From Pseudomonas sp. 6D_7.1_Bac1 (GTDB lineage Bacteria; Pseudomonadota; Gammaproteobacteria; Pseudomonadales; Pseudomonadaceae), in the NCBI RefSeq assembly GCF_025465945.1, contig NZ_JANLNW010000078.1, forward strand, positions 62,001 through 126,000: DNA of 64,000 nucleotides, read 5' to 3'. Of this stretch, positions 8,945 to 18,053 are shown in pieces. How positions within the stretch are numbered: position 1 is the stretch's first letter; every line of letters begins with the position of its first letter. A model generated the notes under the pieces. That model was not told the origin of the DNA, made no database searches, and saw only the letters and a program-made list of their open reading frames with translations. The position numbers and the translations under genes were made by a program.

Positions 8945-10510
8945 ATGCGCATTTCTACCGCCCAGTATTACGAAACGACCGCTGCCAACTATCAGCGTAA
9001 CTACAGCAACGCACTGCAGACCAGCGCCGAAGCGAGCAGTCTGACCAAGGTCAACACGGCCGCTGATGATCCGATTGGTGCTGCGCGTTTGCTTCAGCTC
9101 GGGCAACAGAGTTCGATGCTGGATCAGTACGCTGGCAACATCAGCAACCTCAAAGGGTCGTACAGCCAGTCCGAAACCGCCTTGAGCGCCATTGGTACTG
9201 CCTTGCAACGGGCCAAGGAGCTGACGTTGGCTGCCAGCAACGGCACGCAAACCGATGCTGATCGTGGGGCCGCGGCCCAGGAGTTGGGGCAGATCCAGAG
9301 CCAGGTGCTGGGCCTCATGAACAGTCAGGACGCCAACGGCAACTACCTGTTCGGCGGCTCCAAAACCAGCACGCCTCCGTACACGGCAAACTCCGATGGC
9401 ACCTACAGCTACAACGGTGACCAGACCGAGCAGAACCTGGCCATCGGTGACTCCATGTCGGTTGCCAGCAACATCACCGGTTGGGATGCCTTTCAGAAGG
9501 CGGCCAATACCACTCGCTCTCAGACCACCATGACCGCACCAGCGGTAGACGACGGTCGGGTGACGCTGTCCAACGGTCAGATCAGCAATAGCGGAACGTT
9601 CGACTCCAAGTTCACCGCAGGTCAGCCTTACACCGTGAGTTTTGTCAGTAGCACGCAGCTGAAGATCACCGATGCGCTGGGTACCGATGTCACCGCCGAG
9701 GCCAGCCAGAACGGTGTAATCAGCAATAAAGACGCGTCTAACCAGACGGTCAGTTTCCGCGGTGTGGACATGACGCTGAACCTCAATCTGAAGTCTGGCG
9801 ATATTCCGGACGCAGTGATTGCCGGTCATAGCTTCCAGTTGTCGGTCAAGCCGGACACCATCAACGCTTCACGCAGCCCGGGCAACCCGTCCACGGCGGT
9901 GATCTCCGGCGCCACCCAGACCAGCTCGACCGCCTATAACAGCACCTTCCCGACAGGCGGGGCGATCCTCAAGTTCACCAGCGCCACCGCTTACGATCTG
10001 TATGCATCGCCGATCACGGCGAGCAGCAAACCGGTCTCCTCGGGCACCATGGCCGGCTCTACGGCGACAGCCGCAGGGGTCACTTTCACACTCGGCGGTA
10101 CTCCGGCAGCTGGCGACCAGTTTGTTATCCAGCCCAATGACCACCAGACCCAGAACGTTCTGGACACCCTGAGTCAGTTGCGCACGGCGTTGACTACCCC
10201 GGCAGATAACAACCCTGTGGCCTTGCAAAAAATGCAGGCGGCCGTCGCGTCGGCCATTGGCAACCTGGACACTGCGCAGGCGCAGTTGGGGTCGGCAATT
10301 ACTTCCGTGGGCGTGCGTGGCCAGGCCCTGGATGATCAGACGACAACCAACCAAAGCCTGAGTCTTGCCAACACGGCCAGCCAGTCGGCTATCCGCGACT
10401 CTGACCCGGCGGCGGTCATGACCCGTCTGACGTTGCAGCAAACCATGTTGCAAGCCGCGCAGCTGGCGTTCAGCAAAATCAGTCAGCTGGGTCTGTTCAA
10501 CAAGATCTAA
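8945..10510 (+). CDS. flgL: Hook-filament junction protein FlgL (HAP3)
   Basis: Predicted 521-aa flagellin-like junction protein. The N-terminus MRISTAQYYETTAANYQRNYSNAL and the C-terminus LTLQQTMLQAAQLAFSKISQLGLFNKI are the conserved coiled-coil ends. It is longer than compact FlgL proteins because of an expanded central region (about 180-400) rich in Thr/Ser/Gly, so the surface-exposed domain is enlarged. An AAGGAG ribosome-binding site sits at the flgK stop. It ends the structural flg run; the glycosylation island begins 115 bp downstream with no obvious strong terminator between. Confidence 0.95.
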   Translation: MRISTAQYYETTAANYQRNYSNALQTSAEASSLTKVNTAADDPIGAARLLQLGQQSSMLDQYAGNISNLKGSYSQSETALSAIGTALQRAKELTLAASNGTQTDADRGAAAQELGQIQSQVLGLMNSQDANGNYLFGGSKTSTPPYTANSDGTYSYNGDQTEQNLAIGDSMSVASNITGWDAFQKAANTTRSQTTMTAPAVDDGRVTLSNGQISNSGTFDSKFTAGQPYTVSFVSSTQLKITDALGTDVTAEASQNGVISNKDASNQTVSFRGVDMTLNLNLKSGDIPDAVIAGHSFQLSVKPDTINASRSPGNPSTAVISGATQTSSTAYNSTFPTGGAILKFTSATAYDLYASPITASSKPVSSGTMAGSTATAAGVTFTLGGTPAAGDQFVIQPNDHQTQNVLDTLSQLRTALTTPADNNPVALQKMQAAVASAIGNLDTAQAQLGSAITSVGVRGQALDDQTTTNQSLSLANTASQSAIRDSDPAAVMTRLTLQQTMLQAAQLAFSKISQLGLFNKI

Positions 10511-10581
10511 GGGATCCAGGCGCGCAAGCGCCCGGCCGTAAACCGCCGAATACCAATCGCCTTTTTTCAGCGGTTTCAGGG

Positions 10582-10601
10582 GCTCACCCGACCGGGTGAG
10601 C
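10582..10601. repeat. Perfect hairpin between flgL and the first glycosyltransferase
   Basis: GCTCACCC and GGGTGAGC are perfect 8-bp arms around GACC. No T-run follows, so it could attenuate or stabilise the flgL transcript without ending it. Confidence 0.45.
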
Positions 10602-10625
10602 GTCCGCCGCTTGAGAGCCCCCGCC

Positions 10626-13600
10626 GTGAATCCAGCCTCGTTAGTCAGCCTTGTCATTCCCGCCTTCAATCCACGCTTCTTCGCCCGGGCCCTGCGCAGT
10701 GCCCTGATCCAGCAATACGCCAATCTAGAGATCATTGTGTGCGACGACAGTCGCGGCGATGAGATCAAGCAGGTTGTCGAGTCGCTGACGGGCGACGCAG
10801 CAGAGCGAGTACGGTATGTACGAAACCCGCAGACACTGGGGTTTGTCGGCAATCTGTTGGCCTGTCTGGGCGAGGCCAAAGGCGAGTACATCAAGTTTCT
10901 CTGCGATGACGATCAGCTGTCTCCTGCGTGTATCGAGCGCCAGGCGCAGGTCTTGAGCGAGCAGGGGGACATCAATCTGGTGCTGGCCCAGCGGGTGTTC
11001 TGGGATGCTGACGATCACCCGTTGCCGTCACGCCTGGAGAACAGCACGCTTTCGCCGGTTTGCGGGATTTTCAAGGGTGATGACCTGCTGGCGATTTTCG
11101 AAACCTTCCCGGTCAACTTCCTCGGTGGTTTCAGCAGTGCGCTGTTCCGCCGCAAGGATGTGCAGGAGCTGATGCCGGCCTTGACTCAGCCGGGCCATTG
11201 CTTTGTGGCGTCACTCGATCTGGCCTTGTACATCTGCCTGATGCGCCGGGGCAACATGGCGCAGCTCAACTATGTGCTGAGTGTCGAGCGCTTGTACCCG
11301 GAGCGTTTGATTCGCCAGCAACCGATGAAAGATGCGGTGGAGCTGGAAAAACACTGGCTGGTGCAAATGCTCAAGGGGCGAGGGGGCGAGGGGGCGCCTG
11401 CGGGGGGCTGGGTTCGTTACCTGCCGTTGAGCCGGGCCGATGAGGCGCCGCGCGTCTGGGACGAGTTGCCCCTGAGTCGAACCCTGGGCACTCGCCAGGC
11501 CAACCAGGCCTATCGGATCGGCATCGCCAGCGAGAGTTTTTCCCAGCTGTACACCCAATGGCTGGCGTGCCGCACGCTCAGTGAGACTCAGCGACGTCTG
11601 TTGCCGGAGACCATGGCGGGTTGGCCGCGGCAACCGAAAATCGTCCCGATCATCATCGATGATCAGTCCAGCCGTGCCGGTCTGGAACTCACCCTTAAAA
11701 GCCTTGCCGGTCAGCTTTATGCGCCGGAGCTGACCCTGGTGTTGTCCAGTGCCTGCACCGAGGCGCAACTCGATGAGCGGGTGTTCAACCTGCCGTTGCA
11801 GGAAGACTGGTGCGCGCAGCTCAACGCAGTGCTGGCGCAACTCGACGGGGTTGACTGGTTCTACGTGCTGCGTGCTGGCGACCGTCTGGTAGAGCCGGCG
11901 CTGTTGCTGTTGGCCGAGCGCATCAGTGCGTCACCGAGTGCATTGTGTGTGTATGGCGACGAAGGCGGATTGCGCGACGGTGAGTCGGCAGACCCGGTCT
12001 TCAAGCCAGATTTCAACCTGGACCTGATGCGCAGTTATCCCTATGTCGGGCGATCCCTGGCATTTGAGCGTGAGCGCTTCCTGGCGCTGGGTGGCTTCAA
12101 CTCAAGTTACGGCGAACTGGCGCCTCACGATGTGCTGTGGCGCATGGTCGAGAACGACGGCATCAAGGTCGTCGAACATATTGCCGAGGTGATGCTGGAG
12201 TCGACGCTTGGTCTGGCGCAGTGGTTGGCACTGCCTGAAGTCATTGAGCTCAACCCGCAGGTGCTGGAGGCGCATCTTCAGCGATTGGGCGTTGCCCATG
12301 AGATTCGCCAGGGTAGTTTTACCTTGCTCAATCGCGTCGATTACCAGCACACGGATCGGCCGCTGGTGTCGATCATCATTGTCTGCAAGGACCAGTTGGC
12401 GGTGCTGCAGCGGTGTGTCGAAAGCCTGTTGGAGAAAACCGCTTACGGTGAGTACGAGTTGCTGCTGGTGGACAACGGCAGTGAGTCTGCGCAAACGCTT
12501 GAATGGCTGAGCGCCATGGCGCAGTTGGGCAGTGACCGGTTGCGGGTGCTGGCGTATCCGCAGCAGGGAAATGTCGCGGCGACGCGCAACTTCGCAGCGC
12601 AGCAAGCTCGCGGTGAATACCTGTTGATGCTCGACCCGTATGTGGTCGTCACCCGTGCGGACTGGCTGGGTGAGTTGCTCAACCATGCGCAGCGTCCAGA
12701 GGTCGGTATTGTCGGGGCCAAACTGTTCAATCCCGACGGTTGCGTGTTGCATGCCGGCCTGATTCTCGGGCTGCAAGGGCCGGCCGGTTCACCGTTTTTC
12801 GCTGACTCGCTGAACGCGGCCGGCTACATGCACCGCTTGCAGGTGGTTCAGGACTTGAGCGCTGTCGGTGCTGATTGCCTGATGGTGCGCAAGGCGGTAT
12901 TTGAGAGCGTTGGTGGGCTTCAAGCGCAGGATTTTGCCTTGACCCTCAATGAGGTGGACCTGTGTTTGCGGGTCCGTCAAAACGGCTATCTGGTGGTGTG
13001 GACGCCGTACGCCCAACTGGCCCTCGGGACACAGCCTGCGGCCGTACCGGACAACGCCGAGCTGGCGCTTCGCACTCAGGAGCAGGCAACCTTCTACCAG
13101 CGCTGGCTGCCCATCATTGCTCGCGACCCGGCGTACAACCCCAACCTGATGCTGAACACGCTGGGTGGCTCCAGTTACAGTCTGGAGCCAGGCCTGCGCA
13201 CAGGCTGGAGCCCGTTTTCCGTGCGCCAGTTACCGAAGGTCATGGCGTTGCCGGTCAATTCCTCGGCGGTCGGTCACTATCGGGCGATTCAGCCGCTGAT
13301 CGAGCTGGAGAAGGCCGGTCGGGCGACCGGGCGGATTTACTACGACCTGCCGTCGATCATCGAGATCGAGCGCGAGTCACCGGACGTCATCATTTTACAG
13401 GGTCGCTACAGCGAAGGGCCGATCAACGAGATCGCTGGCTTCAAGCCCTACACCAATGCCCGACTGATTTTCGAGCTGGATGACTATGTCATCAAGGCGC
13501 CGAAGAAGAACGCGCACATTCGCAATATGCCGGACAACGTCGAGATGGAGCGTCTGGTCCGCCGCGGCATCGGCCTGTGCGATCGGGTGGTGGTGTCGAC

Positions 13601-14222
13601 CCAGCCACTGGCCGATGCGTTGTCGTCCATGCATCACGACATTCGGGTCGTGCCGAACATGCTCGCCACTCATCTTTGGGATGGTCTGCGCAGTCAGCGT
13701 CGTACCTCGAAAAAGCCACGGGTTGGCTGGGGTGGCGGTACCAGTCACTCGGGCGACCTGGCGATCATTGCCGACGTCGTTCGCGAACTGGCCAACGAGG
13801 TGGATTGGGTGTTCTTCGGTATGTGTCCCGAAGAGTTGCGCCCTTACATGCATGAATTCCACGGCGTGATCGACCTCAGTGTCTATCCGGCGAAGCTGGC
13901 CAGTCTGAACCTGGACCTGGCGCTGGCACCGCTGGAGTTTCATATCTTCAACGACTGCAAGAGCAATCTGCGTCTGCTGGAGTACGGTGCTTGCGGCTAC
14001 CCGGTGGTGTGTACCGATACCGAGGCCTATCGGGGTTATCTGCCGTGCACTCGGGTTGTCAGCAACAGCACCGATGAGTGGTTACAAGCCATCCGTATGC
14101 ACCTCGCGGACCCGGATGCCAGCTACCGCATGGGCGATGAACTGCGCGAGGCGGTGCTGCGCGACTACATGCTGCGTGGAGATAACGTGCGGTACTGGGA
14201 AAATGGCTGGCTGGCCGATTGA
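10626..14222 (+). CDS. Giant multidomain flagellin glycosyltransferase (Fgt1-like)
   Basis: Predicted 1198-aa cytoplasmic glycosyltransferase with three catalytic-type modules. The first is a GT2 domain (about 5-230, VSLVIPAFNPRFF, DxD-like CDDDQ). The second is a GT2 module (about 580-800, RPLVSIIIVCKDQLAVLQRCVESL) whose expected DxD region reads LDPYV and so looks degenerate. The third is a GT-B/GT4-like region (about 865-1195) with RVGWGGGTSHSGD and LLEYGACGYPVVCT. Its place between flgL and fliC matches the Fgt1/Fgt2 enzymes of P. syringae that build the flagellin glycan. I chose the GTG at 10626 (MNPASLVSLVIP) because the GT2 fold starts there; an in-frame GTG at 10596 would add ten unlikely residues. 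The middle module is paralogous to the C-terminus of the protein at 20792-23722. Confidence 0.85.
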   Translation: MNPASLVSLVIPAFNPRFFARALRSALIQQYANLEIIVCDDSRGDEIKQVVESLTGDAAERVRYVRNPQTLGFVGNLLACLGEAKGEYIKFLCDDDQLSPACIERQAQVLSEQGDINLVLAQRVFWDADDHPLPSRLENSTLSPVCGIFKGDDLLAIFETFPVNFLGGFSSALFRRKDVQELMPALTQPGHCFVASLDLALYICLMRRGNMAQLNYVLSVERLYPERLIRQQPMKDAVELEKHWLVQMLKGRGGEGAPAGGWVRYLPLSRADEAPRVWDELPLSRTLGTRQANQAYRIGIASESFSQLYTQWLACRTLSETQRRLLPETMAGWPRQPKIVPIIIDDQSSRAGLELTLKSLAGQLYAPELTLVLSSACTEAQLDERVFNLPLQEDWCAQLNAVLAQLDGVDWFYVLRAGDRLVEPALLLLAERISASPSALCVYGDEGGLRDGESADPVFKPDFNLDLMRSYPYVGRSLAFERERFLALGGFNSSYGELAPHDVLWRMVENDGIKVVEHIAEVMLESTLGLAQWLALPEVIELNPQVLEAHLQRLGVAHEIRQGSFTLLNRVDYQHTDRPLVSIIIVCKDQLAVLQRCVESLLEKTAYGEYELLLVDNGSESAQTLEWLSAMAQLGSDRLRVLAYPQQGNVAATRNFAAQQARGEYLLMLDPYVVVTRADWLGELLNHAQRPEVGIVGAKLFNPDGCVLHAGLILGLQGPAGSPFFADSLNAAGYMHRLQVVQDLSAVGADCLMVRKAVFESVGGLQAQDFALTLNEVDLCLRVRQNGYLVVWTPYAQLALGTQPAAVPDNAELALRTQEQATFYQRWLPIIARDPAYNPNLMLNTLGGSSYSLEPGLRTGWSPFSVRQLPKVMALPVNSSAVGHYRAIQPLIELEKAGRATGRIYYDLPSIIEIERESPDVIILQGRYSEGPINEIAGFKPYTNARLIFELDDYVIKAPKKNAHIRNMPDNVEMERLVRRGIGLCDRVVVSTQPLADALSSMHHDIRVVPNMLATHLWDGLRSQRRTSKKPRVGWGGGTSHSGDLAIIADVVRELANEVDWVFFGMCPEELRPYMHEFHGVIDLSVYPAKLASLNLDLALAPLEFHIFNDCKSNLRLLEYGACGYPVVCTDTEAYRGYLPCTRVVSNSTDEWLQAIRMHLADPDASYRMGDELREAVLRDYMLRGDNVRYWENGWLAD

Positions 14223-14230
14223 TCCCCACC

Positions 14231-14262
14231 GTGCAGCCGCTGCCTGAGGGTCGCGGCTGCAC
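14231..14262. repeat. 10-bp inverted repeat downstream of the Fgt1-like gene
   Basis: GTGCAGCCGC (14231-14240) and GCGGCTGCAC (14253-14262) form a perfect 10-bp stem with a 12-nt loop. There is no T-tract, so it may be a Rho-assisted 3' end or an attenuator before the CDP-sugar genes. Confidence 0.5.
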
Positions 14263-14293
14263 AGCGCCGCCGTTCGAGCTGGCGCGTTTCCTG

Positions 14294-14319
14294 CAAGTCC
14301 CCCTCAAAATCGCCATAAA
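14294..14319 (+). promoter_or_regulatory. Candidate sigma-28 (FliA) promoter for the CDP-sugar operon
   Basis: CAAG (14294-14297), 14 nt, then GCCATAAA (14312-14319). The fliC promoter here has CAAG, 14 nt, GACGATAA, so both boxes and the spacing correspond; the -10 differs from GCCGATAA by loss of the G. It would place rfbF and the following genes under FliA together with flagellin. The -10 match is imperfect. Confidence 0.45.
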
Positions 14320-14435
14320 TCGAGCATGTGCGGTGCAGCCAGAAGGTGATGGGTGCAGCCTCATACGATTTATCCAGACGGTCGCAAAGCCTTGTAGGGC
14401 TTGGGCTGGCCCTGTGACGAACAAGAGGGGACAAG

Positions 14436-15209
14436 ATGAAGGCAGTTATTCTGGCGGGTGGTCTGGGCACGCGAATCAGCGAAGAGTCGCACCTCAAGCC
14501 CAAGCCGATGATCGAGATCGGCGGCAAGCCAATTCTCTGGCACATCATGAAGCAGTATTCCGCACACGGAATTCACGACTTCGTGATTTGCCTGGGCTAC
14601 AAGGGCTACGCGATCAAGGACTTTTTCGCCAACTACTTCCTGCATACCTCTGATGTCACTTTCGACATGTCCAACAACCGCATGGACGTTCACCAGAACT
14701 ACAGCGAGCCTTGGCGTGTCACCTTGATCGATACCGGCGAAGAGACCATGACCGGTGGCCGTTTGCGTCGCGCCAGCCGCTATCTGGAAGACCAGGACGC
14801 GTTCTGCTTTACCTATGGCGACGGTGTTTCGGACCTCAATATTGGCGCACTGGTGGATTTCCACTTGAGCAGCGGCAAATTGGCCACGGTCACTGCGGTG
14901 CAGCCACCCGGACGTTACGGCGCGCTAGAGCGCGACGGTGATCTGGTGCGCGGCTTCATCGAAAAACCTCGCGGCGACGGTGGCTGGATCAACGGTGGCT
15001 TCTTTGTCTTGTCACCCAAAGTGCTGTCGCTGATCACGGCTGATGACACGGTCTGGGAATCCGAGCCGTTGATGACCCTGGCTGCCGAAGGGCAACTGAA
15101 CGCGTTCCAGCACGATGGCTTCTGGCACCCGATGGACACCCTGCGCGACAAGAACCATCTGGAGCACCTGTGGCAGAGCGGGGAGGCCCCATGGAAGCAG
15201 TGGGACTGA
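14436..15209 (+). CDS. rfbF: Glucose-1-phosphate cytidylyltransferase
   Basis: Predicted 257-aa enzyme that makes CDP-glucose from glucose-1-phosphate and CTP, the entry step of CDP-6-deoxyhexose synthesis. It has the nucleotidyltransferase signature MKAVILAGGLGTRISEESH, KPKPMIEIGGKPILWHIM and the RfbF-type stretch FVICLGYKGYAIKDFF, at normal family length. A GAGGGG ribosome-binding site precedes the ATG. It is the first gene of a tightly packed operon and overlaps rfbG by 19 bp. Confidence 0.95.
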   Translation: MKAVILAGGLGTRISEESHLKPKPMIEIGGKPILWHIMKQYSAHGIHDFVICLGYKGYAIKDFFANYFLHTSDVTFDMSNNRMDVHQNYSEPWRVTLIDTGEETMTGGRLRRASRYLEDQDAFCFTYGDGVSDLNIGALVDFHLSSGKLATVTAVQPPGRYGALERDGDLVRGFIEKPRGDGGWINGGFFVLSPKVLSLITADDTVWESEPLMTLAAEGQLNAFQHDGFWHPMDTLRDKNHLEHLWQSGEAPWKQWD

Positions 15210-16273
15210 GTCCGCAATTCTGGCGCGGCAAGCGGGTACTGGTCACCGGTCACACCGGTTTCAAAGGCAGTTGGTTGACGCTGTGGCTGCAAAGCCTGGG
15301 GGCTGAGGTCACAGGTTTTGCCCTGGACCCGTCCACCGAACCGAGTCTGTTTGAACTGGCGCGCGTTGCTGAAGGCATCAATGACCAGCGCGGTGACTTG
15401 CGTGACCTGGGTGCGTTGCTGGAACTGATCGCTGAAGTTCAGCCAGAAATCGTCCTGCACCTGGCGGCGCAGCCGCTGGTGCGCGAAGGCTACCGTGACC
15501 CGCTCGGGACTTACTCGAGCAACGTCATGGGCACGCTCAACCTGTTGGAAGCGATTCGCCAGGTCGGCGGGGTACGCGCGTGCGTGCTGGTGACCACCGA
15601 CAAGGTCTACGCCAATCAGGAATGGCTGTGGCCCTATCGCGAGAACGAAGCCCTGGGCGGTCATGACCCTTACAGCAGCAGCAAGGCCTGTTGCGAATTG
15701 TTGGCGCAGTCTTACGCCGCTTCGTTTTTCCCTGCCGAACGGCATGCCGAGCACGGTCTGGCACTGGCCACGGCGCGTGCCGGGAATGTGCTCGGTGGCG
15801 GTGATTTCGCCCCGGAACGGTTGATTCCCGATGTGCTCAAGGCGTGGTCGGCGAATGAGCCGGTGACCCTGCGTTACCCACAGGCCGTACGCCCCTGGCA
15901 ACACGCACTGGAACCCCTGGCCGGTTACCTGCAACTGGCGGCGGGCCTTTATGAGCACGGCCCGCAATTTGCCGGTGCATGGAACTTCGGGCCGAGTGAA
16001 GGCGACATGTGCAGCGTCGGTGAAGTGGTGGAACTGCTCTCCAGACGCTGGCCACATGCGCGAGGATTGCGCGTCGAACCGAGTGAGTTGCACGAGGCCG
16101 GCCTGCTGCGCCTGGACAGCAGTCGCGCCCGTCAGTTGCTGGCATGGCAAACACGCTGGTCGTTGCAAGACTGCCTGACGCACACTCTGGATTGGCACCT
16201 GGCCTGGGAAAATGGCGACGACATGCGTGCCATCACCCTGAACCAGCTGAACCTGTATCGGGGGCTGCGGTGA
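15191..16273 (+). CDS. rfbG: CDP-glucose 4,6-dehydratase
   Basis: Predicted 360-aa extended short-chain dehydrogenase that converts CDP-glucose to CDP-4-keto-6-deoxyglucose. The Rossmann motif VLVTGHTGFKGSWLTLWL and the catalytic DPYSSSK (YxxxK) are characteristic of RfbG. I chose the ATG at 15191 because GGGGAGG lies just upstream and MEAVGLSPQFWRGKRV aligns with family N-termini. Its product is the branch point for the epimerase, methyltransferases and reductase encoded next. Confidence 0.94.
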   Translation: MEAVGLSPQFWRGKRVLVTGHTGFKGSWLTLWLQSLGAEVTGFALDPSTEPSLFELARVAEGINDQRGDLRDLGALLELIAEVQPEIVLHLAAQPLVREGYRDPLGTYSSNVMGTLNLLEAIRQVGGVRACVLVTTDKVYANQEWLWPYRENEALGGHDPYSSSKACCELLAQSYAASFFPAERHAEHGLALATARAGNVLGGGDFAPERLIPDVLKAWSANEPVTLRYPQAVRPWQHALEPLAGYLQLAAGLYEHGPQFAGAWNFGPSEGDMCSVGEVVELLSRRWPHARGLRVEPSELHEAGLLRLDSSRARQLLAWQTRWSLQDCLTHTLDWHLAWENGDDMRAITLNQLNLYRGLR

Positions 16274-16830
16274 GCGAATTCCGGATCAGCGCCTTGCCAC
16301 TTCAGGGCTTGTTCAGTGTTCAGCACAAACGTCATGAAGATCAGCGCGGGCACTTCGCCCGGCTGTTCTGCGAGGGCAGCCTGAGCGCTTTCGGCGAGCC
16401 GTTCCAGATTCGTCAGATCAACCAGTCCTGCACCCGTGAGCGTGGCAGCGTGCGTGGTTTGCATTATCAGAATGCCCAGGCACCGGAAGCCAAACTGATC
16501 ACCTGCCTGCGCGGAGAAGTCTGGGATGTCGCGGTCGATCTGCGGCCCGACTCGGCGACGTTTTTGCAGTGGCACGCCGAGCACCTGCGCGCCGGTGATG
16601 GTCGCAGCCTGTTGATTCCTGCAGGTTTCGCCCATGGCTTTCAGACCTTGAGCGACGATGCCGAGCTTCTGTATCTGCACAGCGCCGATTACGCCCCGGA
16701 TCACGAGGGCGGTCTGTCGGTGCTCGATCCGCGCCTGGCGATTGCCTGGCCTGAGCCTGTCAAAAATCTGTCGAGCCGGGATGCCGCCCATCCCTGGCTG
16801 GATGACCATTTCCCTGGAGTGCGTCTATGA
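16270..16830 (+). CDS. RfbC-family (dTDP-4-dehydrorhamnose 3,5-epimerase-like) epimerase acting on a CDP-sugar
   Basis: Predicted 186-aa cupin epimerase. It has the family motifs DQRGHFARLF, RGSVRGLHYQ (His likely the base) and IPAGFAHGFQTL. The GTG start at 16270 overlaps the rfbG stop (GTGA), which is typical of coupled genes here; the open frame upstream encodes no family sequence. Since no rmlA or rmlB is present and rfbF/rfbG precede it, the likely substrate is CDP-4-keto-6-deoxyglucose, giving an L-configured sugar. This substrate is inferred from context; family annotation alone would say dTDP. Confidence 0.85.
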   Translation: MSEFRISALPLQGLFSVQHKRHEDQRGHFARLFCEGSLSAFGEPFQIRQINQSCTRERGSVRGLHYQNAQAPEAKLITCLRGEVWDVAVDLRPDSATFLQWHAEHLRAGDGRSLLIPAGFAHGFQTLSDDAELLYLHSADYAPDHEGGLSVLDPRLAIAWPEPVKNLSSRDAAHPWLDDHFPGVRL

Positions 16831-18053
16831 ACTGCCGAGGTTGCGGCACCCCGTTGGCGTTGCCGTTGATCGATCTGGGCACGTCACCGCCCTCCAATGC
16901 CTACCTGCGGGCCGAGCAGCTGGAGCACGCCGAGCAGTGGGTCCCGTTGAAAGTGGCGGTCTGCCAGGACTGTTGGCTGGTGCAGACCGAGGACTACACC
17001 AGCGCTGACAGCCTGTTCGATGCGGACTATGCGTACTTCAGTTCCTTTTCCAGCACCTGGCTGGCCCATGCCGATCGGTATGTGGCCCAGATGGTCGAGC
17101 GTTTCGGATTAAATGCCGACAGCCGCGTCGTGGAAATTGCCGCCAACGATGGTTACTTGCTGCAGTACGTCGCCCAGCGCGGTATCCGTTGCCTGGGCGT
17201 CGAGCCCACCCGCAGTACGGCGCAGGCTGCGCGGGAAAAAGGCCTGGAAATACGTGAGCTGTTCTTCGGTCGTGACAGCGCTTTGCAGTTGCTGAGCGAA
17301 GGCTGGGGCGCAGACCTGATGGCGGCCAACAATGTGCTGGCCCATGTGCCGGACATCAATGATTTCCTTAGCGGTTTCGCGACGCTGCTCAAGCCCACGG
17401 GCGTGGCGACGTTCGAGTTTCCGCAGCTGCTGACGCTGATGGCCGGGCAGCAGTTCGACACCCTTTACCACGAACACTATTCCTATCTGTCGCTGACTGC
17501 CGTACAGCGTTTGTGCGAACGCAATGGCCTGGAAGTTTTCGATGTCAGCCCGTTGCCGACCCATGGCGGTTCGCTGCGGGTGTTCGTGCAGCGTGTCGAT
17601 GGTGTGCGCCGTGAAGTGACGCCTGCGGTGCAACAGCACTTGCAGGTCGAGCAGGCGGCCGGTGTGAAAACCCCTGCCTACTACGCGACCCTGGCCCCGG
17701 CCGCCGAGCGTATCAAGCACGAGCTGTTGCGTTTCCTGTTGCAGGCCAAAGCCGAAGGCAAGCGCGTGGTGGGTTATGGCGCCGCCGCCAAAGGCAACAC
17801 CTTGCTCAACTATGCCGGGGTCAAGCCAGACCTGCTGGCGTGGGTGGCGGATGCCAGCCCGCACAAGCAAGGCAAGTTCTTGCCGGGCAGCCGTATTCCG
17901 GTGGTTTCACCCGAGCAGTTGGCCATCGAGCGACCCGACTACGTGCTGGTCCTGCCGTGGAACCTGTTGCAGGAAGTCAGCCAGCAACAGGCCCAAGTGC
18001 GGGAGTGGGGCGGGCGCTTCGTGATCGCCGTGCCTGAGTTGACGCTGCTGTGA
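16827..18053 (+). CDS. Zinc-finger-type SAM-dependent sugar C-methyltransferase
   Basis: Predicted 408-aa enzyme of the TylC3/TcaB9-like C-methyltransferase family. The N-terminal zinc-binding domain has Cys3, Cys6, Cys46 and Cys49. The SAM domain has motif I VVEIAANDGYLLQYV (about 101-115). The YHEHYSY motif (about 214-220) matches the catalytic Tyr/Glu/His cluster of keto-sugar C-3 methyltransferases. The C-terminal domain (about 270-400, VVGYGAAAKGNTLLNY) is the family's nucleotide-binding fold. In this operon it probably adds a C-methyl branch to CDP-4-keto-6-deoxyhexose. The exact carbon is not readable from sequence. ATGA overlap with the epimerase gene. Confidence 0.85.
   Translation: MNCRGCGTPLALPLIDLGTSPPSNAYLRAEQLEHAEQWVPLKVAVCQDCWLVQTEDYTSADSLFDADYAYFSSFSSTWLAHADRYVAQMVERFGLNADSRVVEIAANDGYLLQYVAQRGIRCLGVEPTRSTAQAAREKGLEIRELFFGRDSALQLLSEGWGADLMAANNVLAHVPDINDFLSGFATLLKPTGVATFEFPQLLTLMAGQQFDTLYHEHYSYLSLTAVQRLCERNGLEVFDVSPLPTHGGSLRVFVQRVDGVRREVTPAVQQHLQVEQAAGVKTPAYYATLAPAAERIKHELLRFLLQAKAEGKRVVGYGAAAKGNTLLNYAGVKPDLLAWVADASPHKQGKFLPGSRIPVVSPEQLAIERPDYVLVLPWNLLQEVSQQQAQVREWGGRFVIAVPELTLL

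Noticed and set aside
14393..14414. GG-N10-GC match upstream of rfbF as a sigma-54 promoter
   Set aside because: The -12 side reads TGGC instead of TTGC and the -24 side is not TGGCA-like; only the dinucleotides and spacing fit.
14915..16198. Long open frame on the - strand opposite rfbF-rfbG (about 427 codons)
   Set aside because: The sense-strand genes have clear catalytic motifs; the antisense frame has none.
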